A stretch of DNA of 64,000 bases from Hevea brasiliensis (taxonomy: Eukaryota; Streptophyta; Magnoliopsida; Malpighiales; Euphorbiaceae), in the NCBI RefSeq assembly GCF_030052815.1, contig NC_079502.1, forward strand, positions 39,325,140-39,389,139, given 5' to 3'. Below, in pieces: positions 45,958-57,744 of the stretch. The notes beneath the pieces are model-generated. The model saw only the letters and a list, made by a program, of their open reading frames with translations. It had not been told where the DNA came from and searched no databases. The position numbers were made by a program, and so were the translations under genes. The first letter of the stretch is position 1. Each line of letters begins with the position of its first letter.

Positions 45958-46671
45958 TTAATGACATCGACAAAGACACCACTCAATATCATGAGTCATA
46001 GTACCCCATCTGAGTTGTACATCTATCCAGTAGTTATTGTTGGCTTTCTAATCAAATACATCTTTTGATTCAGCCACAAGACTAGGCTTTGACACAGGCC
46101 TACTATGCAACACTTTGGGTTTGGGAGTAGTCCAAGTTCGGTAGAATGTAGTGTAAGGACATTTATAATTGCCGATCTTAAAACATCGCCCAAATGATGT
46201 AATCTGACCTTTTGGAAATTAAATCTATTATTGAAATTTGGATCTGCTTATTCTATTTTTATTATTGCATTGGTTATTATTCTGATCTCTGATAACTATG
46301 CCCTATCTAATCCCTAGACGAATCGCCATTCTATCGATCTATTGGTTCGGAACCCTATTCTATCTAATAATTTTCATTAACCGATCTTATTTGTCCAACC
46401 TTTTACTATGTTTTTGGAATCTTCTTTTGATGTGTCATTGAAATGGCCCAGTCCCACTAACTAATGTATCCCTTAGAGCTTTGTGAGCATTTAATGCTCA
46501 GGTGGGTATAAATGGGGAGGGGGTTAACCATTTGCTCCCTTATGTCATTTTTGGACTTTCTTTTAGTGACTTCGACACTCTCCTTTATTTTCTAGAGTTG
46601 TACGGCACTAATTTATACTCCAGTAAGAGCTTTAATCCTTTTTCGATCAATTTCATTTTTATTCTCTGAAA

Positions 46672-47918
46672 ATGAGTGGTACCGATGGTCAGAGAGTTGC
46701 CAGTCCTCCTTCTGTTCACATCTCATGGACATCGGATGAAGGTAAAGTGGCCAAACCGAGTGAGTGACCTGAACCTTCTATAGCCACTGTCCCAGCCCAT
46801 AGTCGATCGACCAAGTTAAAACAAGCTTCATCTTCAAGGAAAGAGAACTTAACCATGGATGAGTTGCCATCGGTTCTCAAGGAGACTGATCTCCAGTCTA
46901 TTAGACAAGAGTACAACCTTTTGACTGACTCCTTCGAACTTATCAGATGTTATGGCTATCTCTGAGTCGATCATTTCTTTGAAGAAACTGACCTGATCAT
47001 AGTATATGAGGAACAATTGAAAGCCAGGCTTCGGTTTCCCCTGAACAAATTCTATAGAGTCATTCTGAATTCCATCATGTCTGTGTAGCCCAGGTGCATC
47101 TGAACTCCTAACGAACTCTAGTGGCTTTTAAAGGTTTATGCCAAGCTAAAAAGCTTGAGCCTACAGTGAAGGTTTTTACTGAGTTGCATAGGCTCACTCG
47201 GCAGAAGGACGATGAATATTGGTTTTTCCAAGCCAAGCTAAGCTGTGAGCTCTTCATCGATCTTCCTTTTTCATTGAAGAACTGGAAATATTAGTTTATC
47301 ATATTGAGAAGCAAGGACCCAAATGGCTTTGAGGGCATCCAGCATAGTTGGCAGCATTTGGTTCCTTCAGTTCCAAAGAAGATTGCCCTAAATAAAGATG
47401 AGGATGCCATGGTGAAAGAGTTGAAGGATCAGGCGGCCACTCACAAGTACTTGTGTCTGGACGTGATTATGGCAGAACTGAAATGGTGGTTGATGTAAGT
47501 GACCGCCCGTGAGGACTATGAGATGCAAGTCTCTGACCTTGGCCCCGGGATCGGTATAATCTAAATCTTCAGTCTCCTAACTTTGGTGATCTCACTAACT
47601 TGTTCTCTGTGCAGGTATGGCAGGAGGCGAGAGTGCAAAGGAGAGTCGCAAGTGAAAGAGGGAGCTCGCCTAAAAAGTGCAGGAGATGAAAGCTGTTGCT
47701 GCTCAGACACCAAAGCGAGACTTGGTAGAATTATCGAGCTCTCTGTTCTGACCTCCAGAGCAGCCAGTCTCAGAAGTAGAGGTGGTTCTTTCTCCACCTC
47801 AATAGGCCAAACCTCCACCTCTGCCAGTCTCTTCAAGTGCAGAAGGGGGGCCTTCTCGACTGGACGTAAGGACTATTTTGAAATGAATCTAAGTCTTTTT
47901 CATGCTCAATTTTCTTGA
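46672..47918 (+). pseudogene. Gypsy-type-transposon domain gene, antisense to H (decayed)
   Basis: Plus-strand gene relic. From ATG 46672 one frame reads MSGTDGQRVASPPSVHISWT, then, past stops, QEYNLLTDSFELIRCYGYL and YEEQLKARLRFPLNKFYRV. This resembles the plant putative gypsy-type transposon domain (Pfam PF04195 by my recollection). Later parts read RLTRQKDDEYWFFQAK, ELFIDLPFSLKNWK, then KDPNGFEGIQHSWQHLVPSV. There are at least six stops. A possible 61-bp intron (47554-47614, GT to ctctgtgcag) precedes a Lys/Glu/Ser-rich end. Extra antisense ORFs are known in some TAT elements; that this is one is inference. Confidence 0.55.
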
Positions 47919-48541
47919 TGAGATCGAAAAACATCCAAACCAAATTGCCTGAGTACTTAATCAATTGAATATAGTTGAACATTAAACCTGAGATTGATTA
48001 TTAATCATAAAACATTAAGCCACTTCAAGAGATCGAAAAACCATTACACGTGAACATGAGATCGGACAGTGCTGTGACCGAATATCGACTAAAAACTTGA
48101 ATCATTGGAAGAATGATTTGGTAGAATTGTAAAGATTTGAAAATGGCTTGAGCTTATTAGGGTCGGAATCATTATTTAGAGATCGGATAAAACCTTAGCT
48201 TTGTTTGAGGAATGTTTGGACGATTTAAGTGAGATACCTGATCACAACACTATATGCAGATTTGGAATTTTGTGGTATATGAACATAGAGAGATCGAAAA
48301 ACAATAGCATGTTTTGAATGGTCTGGAGATCCAATATCGATTCGAACACATCGAATAAAGGTGAAGAGATTGAAAAGCAATCTAACTTGAACATGAGATC
48401 GAGTTATTTCAAAGACAAGCCATTGGTGAGTTCGGAAAAGTGACCTGTGATCGGGTCATTAGTTGAGAACGGATAACATAATGAAATTTTAATTTTAAAA
48501 GAATATTGCATTTGAGGGTCAACCAAAATATGGTGTCTACA

Positions 48542-48556
48542 TCTGCCCCTCTTTAC
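48542..48556 (-). promoter_or_regulatory. Polypurine tract, element H
   Basis: Minus strand gtaaagaggggcaga directly before tgtagacacc. It is the plus-strand primer site and fixes the LTR start. Confidence 0.75.
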
Positions 48557-48649
48557 ATAATTTCTATTAAAGAGAATGAAATTCTCTTGTATAAGAATCA
48601 TATAAAGATTTAAAACCATATTTTGGGCGGATGAAATTTTGAAATCAAT

Positions 48650-49550
48650 TTGAATCTTGGATTCAGAGGTTGATAATAGAGAAATTAATGCTGAAAATTA
48701 AAATCAACTTGGATCTTGAATCCAGAGGTCGATAACAGGAAATTAAAATCAACTTAGATCTTAAACCCAGAGGTTGATGACAAGAATTTAAAGTGCTAAA
48801 AATTAAAGTCAACTTGGATCTTGAATCCAAAGGTTGATAACAGGAAATTAAAATCAACTTAGATCTTGAACCCAGAGGTTGATAACAAGAAATTAAAGAG
48901 CTAAAAATTAAAATCAACTTGAAACTTGAACCCAGAGGTTGATAACAGAAAATTAAAGTGCTGAAGATTAAAATCAACTTGGTTCTTGAACCCAGAGGTT
49001 GATAACAAGAAGTAAATGCTAAGAATTAAAATCAACTTGGATCTTGGACCCAGAGGTTGATAACAAGAAATTAAAGTGCTGAAAATTAATGTCAACTTGG
49101 ATCTTGAATTCCGAGGTTGATAACAGGGAATTAAAGTGTTGAAAATTAAAGTCAACTTGGATCTTGAATCCAAAGGTTGATAACAGGAAATTAAAATGCT
49201 AAACAATAAAATCAACTTGGATCTTGAATCCAGAAGTTGATAACAGGAAATTAAAATCAAATTGGATTTTGAATCCAGATGTTGATAACAGGAAATTAAA
49301 ATCAACTTGGATCTTGAACCCAGAGGTTAATAATAGGAAATTAAATGCTAAAAATTTAAAATTAACTTAGATCTTGAATCCAGAGGTTGACAATAAGAAA
49401 TTAAAATCAACTTAGATCTTGAACCCAAAGGTTGATTAAAATCAATTTGGATCTTGAATCCAGAGGTTGACAACTAAAAATTAAAAAAATCAACTTGGAT
49501 TTTGAATCCAGAGGTTGATAACAGGAAATTAAAATCAACTTGGAGCTGAC
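48650..49550. repeat. Minisatellite, about 45/60 bp units, about 17 copies
   Basis: Core aaatcaacttggatcttgaa followed by (c/t)ccagaggttgataaca recurs about 17 times. Spacing is either about 45 bp or about 59-60 bp, the longer unit carrying an extra gtgctgaaaatta segment. The minus-strand frames at 48663-48977 and 48901-49305 are translations of this array (repeated SCYQPLDSRSKLILIF) and are not convincing genes. Confidence 0.88.
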
Positions 49551-49689
49551 TTAGTAAACTATCGTAGATAAGTTTTGTGTATATACCTCAAATGCTCGCA
49601 GAGCAAATCTAATGCAAGGTGTTATTCCAAATGAAGTTTACTTAACAAGATCTCGAAGATAAACGATTGATGGAAAAGGATAGAACGAG

Positions 49690-50560
49690 TTTCGAGGCTT
49701 GGCCCATGATTTTCTTTAGCACCCTTTTGGCTCTTTCCATACCGTTTCTGTCTAGAAGTGCCCTTTTCACTCCTAGTCTTTTTTTTTACTCTCTTTTTCG
49801 AGGCGTCCTTTTGGATTTTCACCCCTCGCTCATTTTGCAGAAAAGCACCCTTTTGGGTTTTTGCCTTTTTTCCCTCATTTTACTAGGAGCACCCTTTCGG
49901 GTTTTCACTCCTACTTTTTTTCTTTTAACCCTTTGCTGGCTTTGCAGGAAGCGTCCTTGCAGGTTCTTGCCTCTTAGATGCACCAATTGCCATGATGATT
50001 GTTTGACCTCCTGTAAATCTCAAAGTAAAGTATATGAAGTTACATGTGTTTAGATTCTCATGTTATAAGAAAGCTTTCAATAAATTAATAGCACATAAAC
50101 CAAGTTAGACAAGATATGCACAAATTTATTCATGGCGTAAGGAGATAATCATTAAAAGAATAAAGGTATAATTTTGTGGCTAAGAGTATAGAGGAAAAAA
50201 AAATTTCACAAACGTCCTTAGTTAATTTTGAAGTGGCTCAATTACCATCGTTTTGAGTGACCTTCTAAAAAGTGTGCTGTGTATTTTACTGTCCCTTGAT
50301 CTTGGAATCCTTTTTGTTTCTTTGTCATCTTCGACTAGAAGCGCCCTTTTGGGTTTTCACTCCTAGCCTTTTATTTATTATTATTTTTTTACTCTCTTTT
50401 TTGGGGCATCCTTTTGGATTTTCACCCTTCGCTCATTTTGCAGAAAGCACGCTTTTGGGTTTTCGCCTTCTTTCCCTTATTTGCTAGGAGCACCCTTTCG
50501 GGTTTTCACTCTTACCCTTTTTTTTTATGCATAATATCTTTTTACAGCATCTGTATTCAC
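49690..50560. repeat. Duplicated pyrimidine-rich block (49753-49930 / 50333-50525)
   Basis: Two copies of a roughly 180-190 bp block share tctttttcgaggcgtcctttt and tcgctcattttgcagaaa. Each is built from smaller units of the type gcaccctttcgggttttcac. They lie between H integrase and its purine tract. The plus-strand frames here are repeat artefacts. Confidence 0.75.
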
Positions 50561-50656
50561 TGGCCTCAGCAATTCTTCCCCATCCATGTGAGTTAAGATG
50601 AGTGCACCACCAGAAAATACTTTTTTAAACACATAAGGCCTTTCATAAGTTGGTGA

Positions 50657-51754
50657 TCATTTGCCTCGGGAATCACTTTGATTTGGGAGGATCTTCTTTA
50701 GAACTAGATCTCCTGATTGAAATTCGCGTGGGCGTATGTTTTTATCGAATGCTTTAGCCATCCTTCTTTGGTACAAGTAACTGTGGCATACTGCCGTTAG
50801 TCTTTTCTCATCTATCAAATTTAGCTGATCTAGCTTTGATTGAACCCATTCTGTCTCATCTAGTTTAGCCTCTTTTAGAATCCTTAAAGAAGGAATTTCT
50901 ACCTCAATTGGCAAAACAGCTTCCATCCTGTAGACTAGCAAATATGGAATTGCCCCGGTTGACATTCGTACTGTAGTTCGATAGGCATGAAGTTCAAAGG
51001 GAAGCATATTATGCCAATCTTTATAAGTGACTGTCATTTTTCCAATTATCCGCTTGAGATTTTTATTGGTAGCTTCTACAGCTCCATTCATTTAGGGGCG
51101 ATATGGCGATGAATTGAGATGCCAAATCTTATATTGATCACACAACTTATGAATCTTCGAACCATTCAAATTTTTGGCATTAACAGTGACAAACTCCTTA
51201 AGAAGACCATACCGGAAGATAATATTATTCTTGAAGAATTTCAGAAAGGTGTTCTGAGTGATGTGAGCATATGAAATTGCTTCAACCCATTTAGTGAAGT
51301 AGTCGATGGTTACTAAAATGAATCTGTGCCCATTGGATGCTTTTGGGTTAATCAGGCCGATTACATCAATACCGCACATTGCAAAAAGCCATGGTGAGAC
51401 GAGATTGTACAGCTGATGAGGTGAAACATTTATATGATTAGCCTAAATTTGGCATTTGTGACACCTCCAGAAGTACTCAATGCAATCCTTTTCCAAGGCG
51501 GTCCAGAAGTAACCCCACCTTAAGATCTGCTTTTTCATCATATACCCATTGCTATGAGTAGCGCAGTTCCCCTCATGGGTTTCAAATATAATTCTTCTTA
51601 CTTCTTTGGCATTTACTCACCTCAACAACTAACCGTTGGAGCTTCTCTTGTACAAGATTTCTCCACTGGGGAAGTATCTCTTTGCTAATCTTCTGATCAT
51701 TCTCCTTTCATTTCTACATGCCCCAGGAGGATATTCCCTATTTTTGATGTAAAC
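50657..51754 (-). pseudogene. Integrase, element H
   Basis: Zinc region near 51430-51600 (HEGNCATHSNG, then CHKCQ) followed by a stop. The core: GIDVIGLINPKASNGHRFIL carries the first Asp. FVTVNAKNLNGS should carry the second (VTDNA in relatives), but it is Val, a GAT-to-GTT type change near 51185. The Glu stands in NGAVEATNKNLK. TAA at 51089-51091 splits the core just before MNGAVEA, at the usual Gln. The C-terminal part ends GDLVLKKILPNQSDSRGK. It cannot be active. Confidence 0.87.
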
Positions 51755-52280
51755 CTAGACATCATGATACCAGGGTTTGCCATCTATTTCTTCTTCGATC
51801 ATAAAGTAATACGCTGGCTCACTTCTTGCTTTGATTTGCAATAACTGTGTTATTTGCCCTTCCTCCATCTGAGTCATCATTGCCAGAGTAGCTAAGGCAT
51901 CAGCAAATTGGTTCTTATCCCAACTCAGGTGAGTGAAAGAAATCTCTTCAAATTCCTTGATTAGTTCAAGGAGATATTTTTTATGCGAGATCAATTTCTA
52001 GTATTTAGTTTGCCATTTCCCTTTGACTTGGTAAATGATCAAAGATGAATCCCCATACACCTCTAATTTCTTTATCTTCATTTCAATAGCTGCCTGTAAG
52101 CCGCTCATGCAGGCTTCATACTCCGCTACGTTGTTTGTGCAGTCGAACCTTAGCTTAACAGCTATTGGAAAAAGTCTCCCATTTGGGGCAACAAGCATTG
52201 CTCTGATCCCATTAGCAGCTAAATTGACAGCTCCATCAAAATACATTTCCCATAAATCATTTGGACCCTCAGCATCATTG
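51755..52280 (-). pseudogene. Second (archaeal-like) RNase H, element H
   Basis: WEMYFDGAVNLAANGIRAML carries the first acidic residue, NNVAEYEACMSGLQAAIEM the Glu, and LEVYGDSSLIIYQVKGKW the next Asp. A stop at 51995-51997 follows WQTKY; the domain then continues (51755-51994) with FTHLSWDKNQFADALATLA. A second RNase H after the retroviral-type one is a known mark of TAT-lineage elements (archaeal-like RNase H). Functional sites look preserved, but the frame is broken. Confidence 0.85.
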
Positions 52281-52936
52281 CTCACTACGTTAATATATTT
52301 GTCTGGGAATTCAAAATCCAGAGCTTCATAATCATTGATTGGGTTCTCAGCCAGGAGGTTAGCTATCACACTTCCTTTTATTGCTTTTCTTGTCATATAG
52401 ACTATGTCATACTGAGAAAGTATGACCTGCCATTTTGCTAATCTCCCAGGTATGAAAGGGCTTTCAAATACATACTTGATTAGATTCATTCTAGAGATGA
52501 GCCATGTTTTATGATTCAACATGTAATGTTTGAGTCGATTCATTGTCCAAGCCAATGCATAATAGGTTTTTTCCAGAAAAGAGTATCTTGACTTGCAATC
52601 GTTGAATTTCTTGCTCAAATAGTAAATTGCCCTTTCTTTCCTCCCAGTGTCATCATGCTGTCCCGGAATGTAACCCATCGAGCTCTTCTGAACTACCATA
52701 TACAGAATTAATGGCCTACCCGTCACCGGAGGAACTAATACTGGCAGATTTGATAAGTACTGCTTAATCCTTCCGAAAGCCTCTTGACATGCTTGGTCCC
52801 ACTTAGCGGTATTATTCTTCTTAAGCAGCTTAAAAATAGGTTCAGCCTTGGTAGTGAGAATAGAGATGAATCTTGAAATATAGTTCAATTTTCCTAGGAA
52901 ACTACACACATCCCTTTCTGTTTTTGGGGAAGGCAT
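52281..52936 (-). pseudogene. RT connection and first RNase H, element H
   Basis: VCSFLGKLNYISRFISILTT is the RT connection block. YMVVQKSSMGYIPGQHDDTG, AIYYLSKKFNDCKSRYSFLE and RLAKWQVILSQYDIVYMT correspond to the decayed first RNase H: the catalytic Asp of the usual (Y/L)xAS block is not visible (MVVQKSS). One long frame (51998-52936, 312 codons) holds both RNase H domains. Confidence 0.82.
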
Positions 52937-53846
52937 CTCTTGGATGGCTCAAATTTTGTCTAGATCCTCCTCCATTCCCTTCTCATTTACTATAAATCCC
53001 AACAGCTTTCCTGATCTTGCCCCAAACACACATTTAGCCAGGTTTTGCTTTAGCTAATACTTTCTCAGCCTTTCGAACACTTTTCTTAATACCTGTACAT
53101 GGCTTTCAGTCCCTCTGGATTTAATGATCATGTCATCCACATAAACTTCTACTTTTTTATGCACCATGTCATGAAATAATGTGACCATGGCACGTTAATA
53201 AGTAGCCCCTACATTCTTTAGCCCAAAGGGCATCACCCTGTAGCAAAGAGTCCCCACTGGGTGATAAAAGGCAGTCTTTTTCTTTGTTGTCATTGGACAT
53301 CAAGATCTAGTTATACCCTGAGGCTTCGTTAATACATAAGCATCTCTCCAATCCTGTATCATTGTCTACCAGTACATCTATATGCAAGAGAGGGAAATCA
53401 TCTTTCAGACTTGCCTTATTGAGATCCCTGTAGTCAACGCATACCCTCACTCTACCATCTTTCTTCATTACGGGGACACCGTTAGCTACCCATTCTAGGT
53501 ATTTTACTACTTCTAAGAATCCAGCATCGTATTGCTTTTTAACTTCATCCCTGACCTTGAGCAGTGTGTCAAGGTTCATCCTCCTTAATTTTTGTTTAAC
53601 TGGGACTGTTCCAGGGATCAAAGGAATCTTATGCGTGACTATCTGAGGATCTAGTCCCAGCATGTCATCATAGCCCCAAGCGAATACATCGATGAATTCC
53701 TTTAGCAATTGGATCATGTCTTCTAATTCTTCATTGTTCGTGATTTTGAGTTCCCTTTTATTTTCCTCTGTCCCCAAATTCAAGGTACTCATTTCATCTC
53801 CACAGGGTACTAGAGTGGGTTCATCTGCTTCTCTCGACTCTTTCAC
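52937..53846 (-). pseudogene. Reverse transcriptase, element H
   Basis: The N-part (53307-53846) reads FIDVFAWGYDDMLGLDPQIV, KQKLRRMNLDTLLKVRDEVK, GVPVMKKDGRVRVCVDYRDL. It then degenerates where the first catalytic Asp block (VDNTA...FSFMD type) is expected: VDNDTGLERCLCINEASGYN. The middle is broken by stops; the VYVDDMIIKS box is readable at about 53117-53146. Several indels join these parts. Confidence 0.85.
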
Positions 53847-54146
53847 AGGCTCTTCTTTAGGATCACTTGTATCGATGGCAATTATGGGACTCTCAAAGTT
53901 AACATAAGGAATTTTATAGTTGATTGGATTATTATGGTTACGTTGGTCAATGGTCCTAAAGAAGTGAAAATGGATTATATTAAAGATTTGATTTTTACAA
54001 TGAACTTTTAAAAGAAAATATTGACACAGGGTTTAGGAAAGTGTGCAATTAATTTGTTAATTGCTTAATCATAAAAAGAGGTCCATTTACATAATTACAC
54101 TTGACACCATGGACAAAGTAATCAAGTGCTGGTAACAAAATATACT

Positions 54147-55046
54147 TTACTCGAAATAAAGCTTAGAGATATCCTCGGCTTCCCAATTGTCAAGCTCTTG
54201 TTCCTCAATGGTTAGTGAGATCAGTATTCCAGACATGGAATCTAGGTGCAGGACATTGATAGATGACTCTGAGGGAGATTCTCCATCCTCTTCTTCTAAG
54301 TTCTCAATGATTAGTCTGGTAAAAACGTCTGAGATTTTCGGGACGCTTTTCCTCATTTCTAGATGTTTGTCAAATCTCTGATCCCTGAGTAGGTTTCTCA
54401 TCCGAAACCTTCTATTAGTCAAAGTATCTTCATCATATCCCAACCCTGAGCGACCATTTCTCTGAGCGGCTGACATGGGTTTGATAATTCCTTGTAGGGT
54501 GGCACCTAATCCCTTGCCTTTTTTATAGCCATTTTTCAGCATTACTTTTGCTACCATAGCTGTAGCTCCCTCATCTCCCAGAGTAGTTCCTTGTAACTCT
54601 AAGGTTTGAAATGAGCTTTCTAGGGATTGTTCAGTTGTTTCCACATAAGGAACTGATTGCGGCTTAGTGACTAGCATAGCTTCTTCTCCTCTCACCTTGA
54701 TGATTTTACCATTCATGACATATTTGATCCTCTGGTGCAGAGTTGAATGCACTGCATTTGCTAAATGAATCCAGGGCCTTTCCAACAGTATAGTGTATGC
54801 TGGTTTAATATCCATTACCTGGAATGTTACATTGAAAGTACATGCCCCAATTTGGAGTGGCAAGTCAATGTCTCCTAACACATCTCTCTTTGTGCCATCA
54901 AATGGCCTCACAATCATGGAACTTTGGCGTGCTCCAAATGGGTCTACCGGGAGCCTTGCTAGGGCTACATTGGGCAAGACATTGAATGCTAAGCCATTGT
55001 CAATTAGAACTTTAGCAACCAAACATCCTTTACACTTAACTGTCAC
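54147..55046 (-). pseudogene. Protease with G-patch-like segment, element H
   Basis: One 299-codon frame. KVLIDNGLAFNVLPN is the active site in the DNG form of TAT elements; YTILLERPWIH is the second block. Further on, MLKNGYKKGKGLGATLQGII resembles a G-patch, followed by RNGRSGLGYDED. The acidic linker towards RT ends NWEAEDISKLYFE. Parts between it and the upstream frame (55047-55118) are interrupted by one stop. Confidence 0.85.
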
Positions 55047-55118
55047 ATACAGAGCTTTGGTGTTCTTTAAGCCAGCTAGGTCTATTTCGTCTTCTAAGAA
55101 AGTGACGAAATTGGATGC

Positions 55119-55614
55119 CTAAATTTGTCCAACTTTCTTTTCAAATTGCCCCAGTGTGATGTCAGGGGTTATAAAGGCTTGGTCCAAAACCTTCTGTAAG
55201 GCGTGGCGATGCAGTTTCGAGCTCAATATTAATGATAGCAAGGAGATTCGAGCAAGTGTCTTCTTTAATTGTTCAATCACATTATAATCACTCTGTTTCA
55301 TGATTTGCAACAACAGTTCACCTTCTTCCTTCCTTTCACTGGATTCTCCCTTCTCTACTACTTTTCCCACCTTTTCCTCAGTCTCAGGTGACTCTCCTGC
55401 TTCTGCTTTCCTTTTACTTTTCTTTTCCTCACTGCAGTAACGCCTCCCACTTCTAGTAATAAATTCTACTTCTAGATTTGGTGAGTCATTTGTTAGTGCA
55501 GGTTTTAATGTGAATTGGGGAGCAGAGTCATTAGAGGGGCTTGTATAGGTCATTTTGAAGTGAGCATGAGAGGTGAAACATGGTTTAGGGGCGGTGATGG
55601 GTTGAGTGTAGGTA
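55119..55614 (-). pseudogene. Gag-protease linker, element H (cut by copia C)
   Basis: MTYTSPSNDSAPQFTLKPAL, then FITRSGRRY, a Lys/Glu-rich stretch, SDYNVIEQLKKTLARISLLS and ITPDITLGQFEKKVGQI-stop. This matches the region upstream of protease in TAT elements. Gag and the 5' LTR would lie beyond copia C, outside the window. Confidence 0.75.
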
Positions 55615-55619
55615 TGGTT

Positions 55620-57729
55620 TATTAGTAGTATGCCCTAGAGCATATCATTTAGTATGTATCTTGTACATTTTTTTATTAATAAAAGGCATTTTCACTTTTC
55701 CATTTACATAATATATTTATGTGTAATAGAAAAGGTCCATTGATATTTTGTTAGAAATTTTATTCTTAAGTTGTTAAGAATATGAGTGACAGTATTTCTA
55801 GTACAAAGTATTATAAATAGGTTCACAATCGAGGATACTTCACAATAAGGACATGACTTATCCAGAAAGATTGTATTCATGTTTGTTCCCAAGTTATTTA
55901 TATGAGATATATATAAGATGGAATGGTGAGTCTCATGCCATATAACAAACATGATAGGCACTTATGCATGATAAGTAGGTTGAACCAGTGACACTTAAGA
56001 CAAGCACATGGAGTTTACTCTTGCCAATGTATTATCATAAATCATATCAGTGCATATAATCTTTAGACATGAGATAGCACAGTTATCTTGTATATAAGTG
56101 GTTTGAGTTTGATACTGCTTTCATACTTGTACTATGTATAGGTATATAGGCATGTGTTGGCTCCTATTAGTTATATATGGAGATAGGTGTTGATCAAGAT
56201 GGAATCTGTTCCCCTAAGTAAATAGAGATAAAATCCTATGTTCATTTAATTGTTCTTGATGTTTTAAGTTTCTGCCTAGGACAGATAGATTTAATCAGAA
56301 AAGAGTTTCTGATTAGAAAATCTTTTTAATCAAGAACTAGAATTAAAAGAGAACATAATATTAATAGCAAATGGGGTTTGACATAAACCATGACTCTAGC
56401 TTGAATTGGGATTTTGTAACAGAGAGATTCTAGTGCATGGTAACATATGATTATAGGTTCATTTAAGGTAAACCTTATTACTGATTGGGTGGCCATGGCA
56501 TGCTATGCTAGGTGTTAACCACGGTCTATGAGGTGCATAAAATGATTTAGAGAAATCATTTATGGTAAGAAAGAGTTCTGATGATATTAAGAGTTGATAT
56601 CATGTTTCATTGCCAATTAGTGATGAGCCTAGTAAGTCATACACATACACAAGTAATCACCAAATTAAATATGATTTAATTAATTAATTAAAGAGTTTAA
56701 TTGATTAATTAAATAGGTTTGGTTTGCAATTAGATTGCAAAGTCCCTAGCATGACTTGAAACAAAATCTAGATTATTGGATGTATTGTATAAGTTAAATT
56801 TTTATTTAAAGTATTTAAATATGAATTTAATAAATGAGAAATTAATTAATAAAGATTAATTAATTGATTTATATTTGATATAAATTGATTAGAAGAAGAG
56901 AAATAATTATTTTGGGTTGAGAACTCAAAATTAAGACGCAGGAGCATTTTGGTCATTTTACAGGGTAACATGTGGCACCATGAGATGGTGACATTTGGCA
57001 CTACACATAAGCTTACCAAATGTCTTTTAATCATGTAAGATGATTAAAATTAAGATTAAATATAGGTTTGACACTTGGCACAATATGATTAGGTCAATTA
57101 AACCTAGAGACAATAGAAGGTGACATGTGACAAGGGTTTTAAGTGGTGACCTAGCGATATAAGTGTTGTTATGAAAAGAAAAATAACAACCAGCTGCTGC
57201 TTCCCTTTGTGCCGCCACCCTTGAGGCTCCCATTCTCTCTTCTTCTTCTTCTCTCATCAATTCCAAGAGATTAGCAAACAATCTCTTGAATTAAAAAAAC
57301 TAGAAATTGTTTCTAGTGTCCTGTTTACATCTTTAATCTCTTAAAAGGAAAAACTTGATTTTCTAATTAATAGAAATAGCTTTGGAAGCTGTTCAAGGGC
57401 AGCCATTGGTGAACTTGGTGTGGACAAGCTAGAGGGACAACATCTAGTGTCCTAAACACGCATCCCAAAGGGACAAATATACTGTAGTGCATCACGAGAT
57501 TAGTGTATTTGTTCTTGATCTAATCTAGGGTTCTAAAAATTAATCTGATTAATTCTAAAATCTTAAATGGCAAATAAATATCCAAAAAAATATTAAGAGA
57601 GTTTTAGTATGTTGTTTATCATTGAAATCAAATAGATAAAAATAAATCTTGCATGATACATGTAGCCCTAGGTGAAAATTTTTGAATTCAATGACATAAA
57701 CTTGTATTTTTCATGCTTTCGCTCCTCTA
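55620..57729 (+). repeat. 5' LTR of element C
   Basis: Start tattagtagtatgcc (3' LTR: tgttagtagtaccc), end gctcctcta next to the PBS. It aligns with 63504-64000 and with the split LTR of F. A degenerate TATA site lies at about 57155. Confidence 0.87.
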
Positions 57730-57731
57730 AT

Positions 57732-57744
57732 TGGTATCAGAGCC
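57732..57744 (+). promoter_or_regulatory. Primer-binding site, element C
   Basis: TGGTATCAGAGCC, 2 bp after the LTR end, complementary to initiator-Met tRNA. Confidence 0.87.

Larger units (their letters stand above)
42823..48541 (-). mobile_element. Element H 3' LTR (TAT-type Ty3/gypsy), left limit uncertain
   Basis: In element orientation the LTR starts tgtagacaccatattttgg at 48541, directly after a purine tract, as usual in TAT/Ogre elements. It runs left through a 63-68-bp array and a block at 42945-43150 (gcagtcgccggacg, ggtgttaggcactcc) typical of the distal part of such LTRs. Its left end is lost against copia F. At about 5.7 kb it is long but within the known range for this group. 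An antisense gene remnant occupies 45.7-47.9 kb. Confidence 0.55.

Noticed and set aside
47583..47836. Ser/Arg-rich ORFs on both strands
   Set aside because: Overlap the degenerate antisense gene end; no independent evidence.
48663..49305. Two repetitive ORFs (SCYQPLDSRSK-type peptides)
   Set aside because: They are translations of a minisatellite; overlapping frames, no start context, no family.
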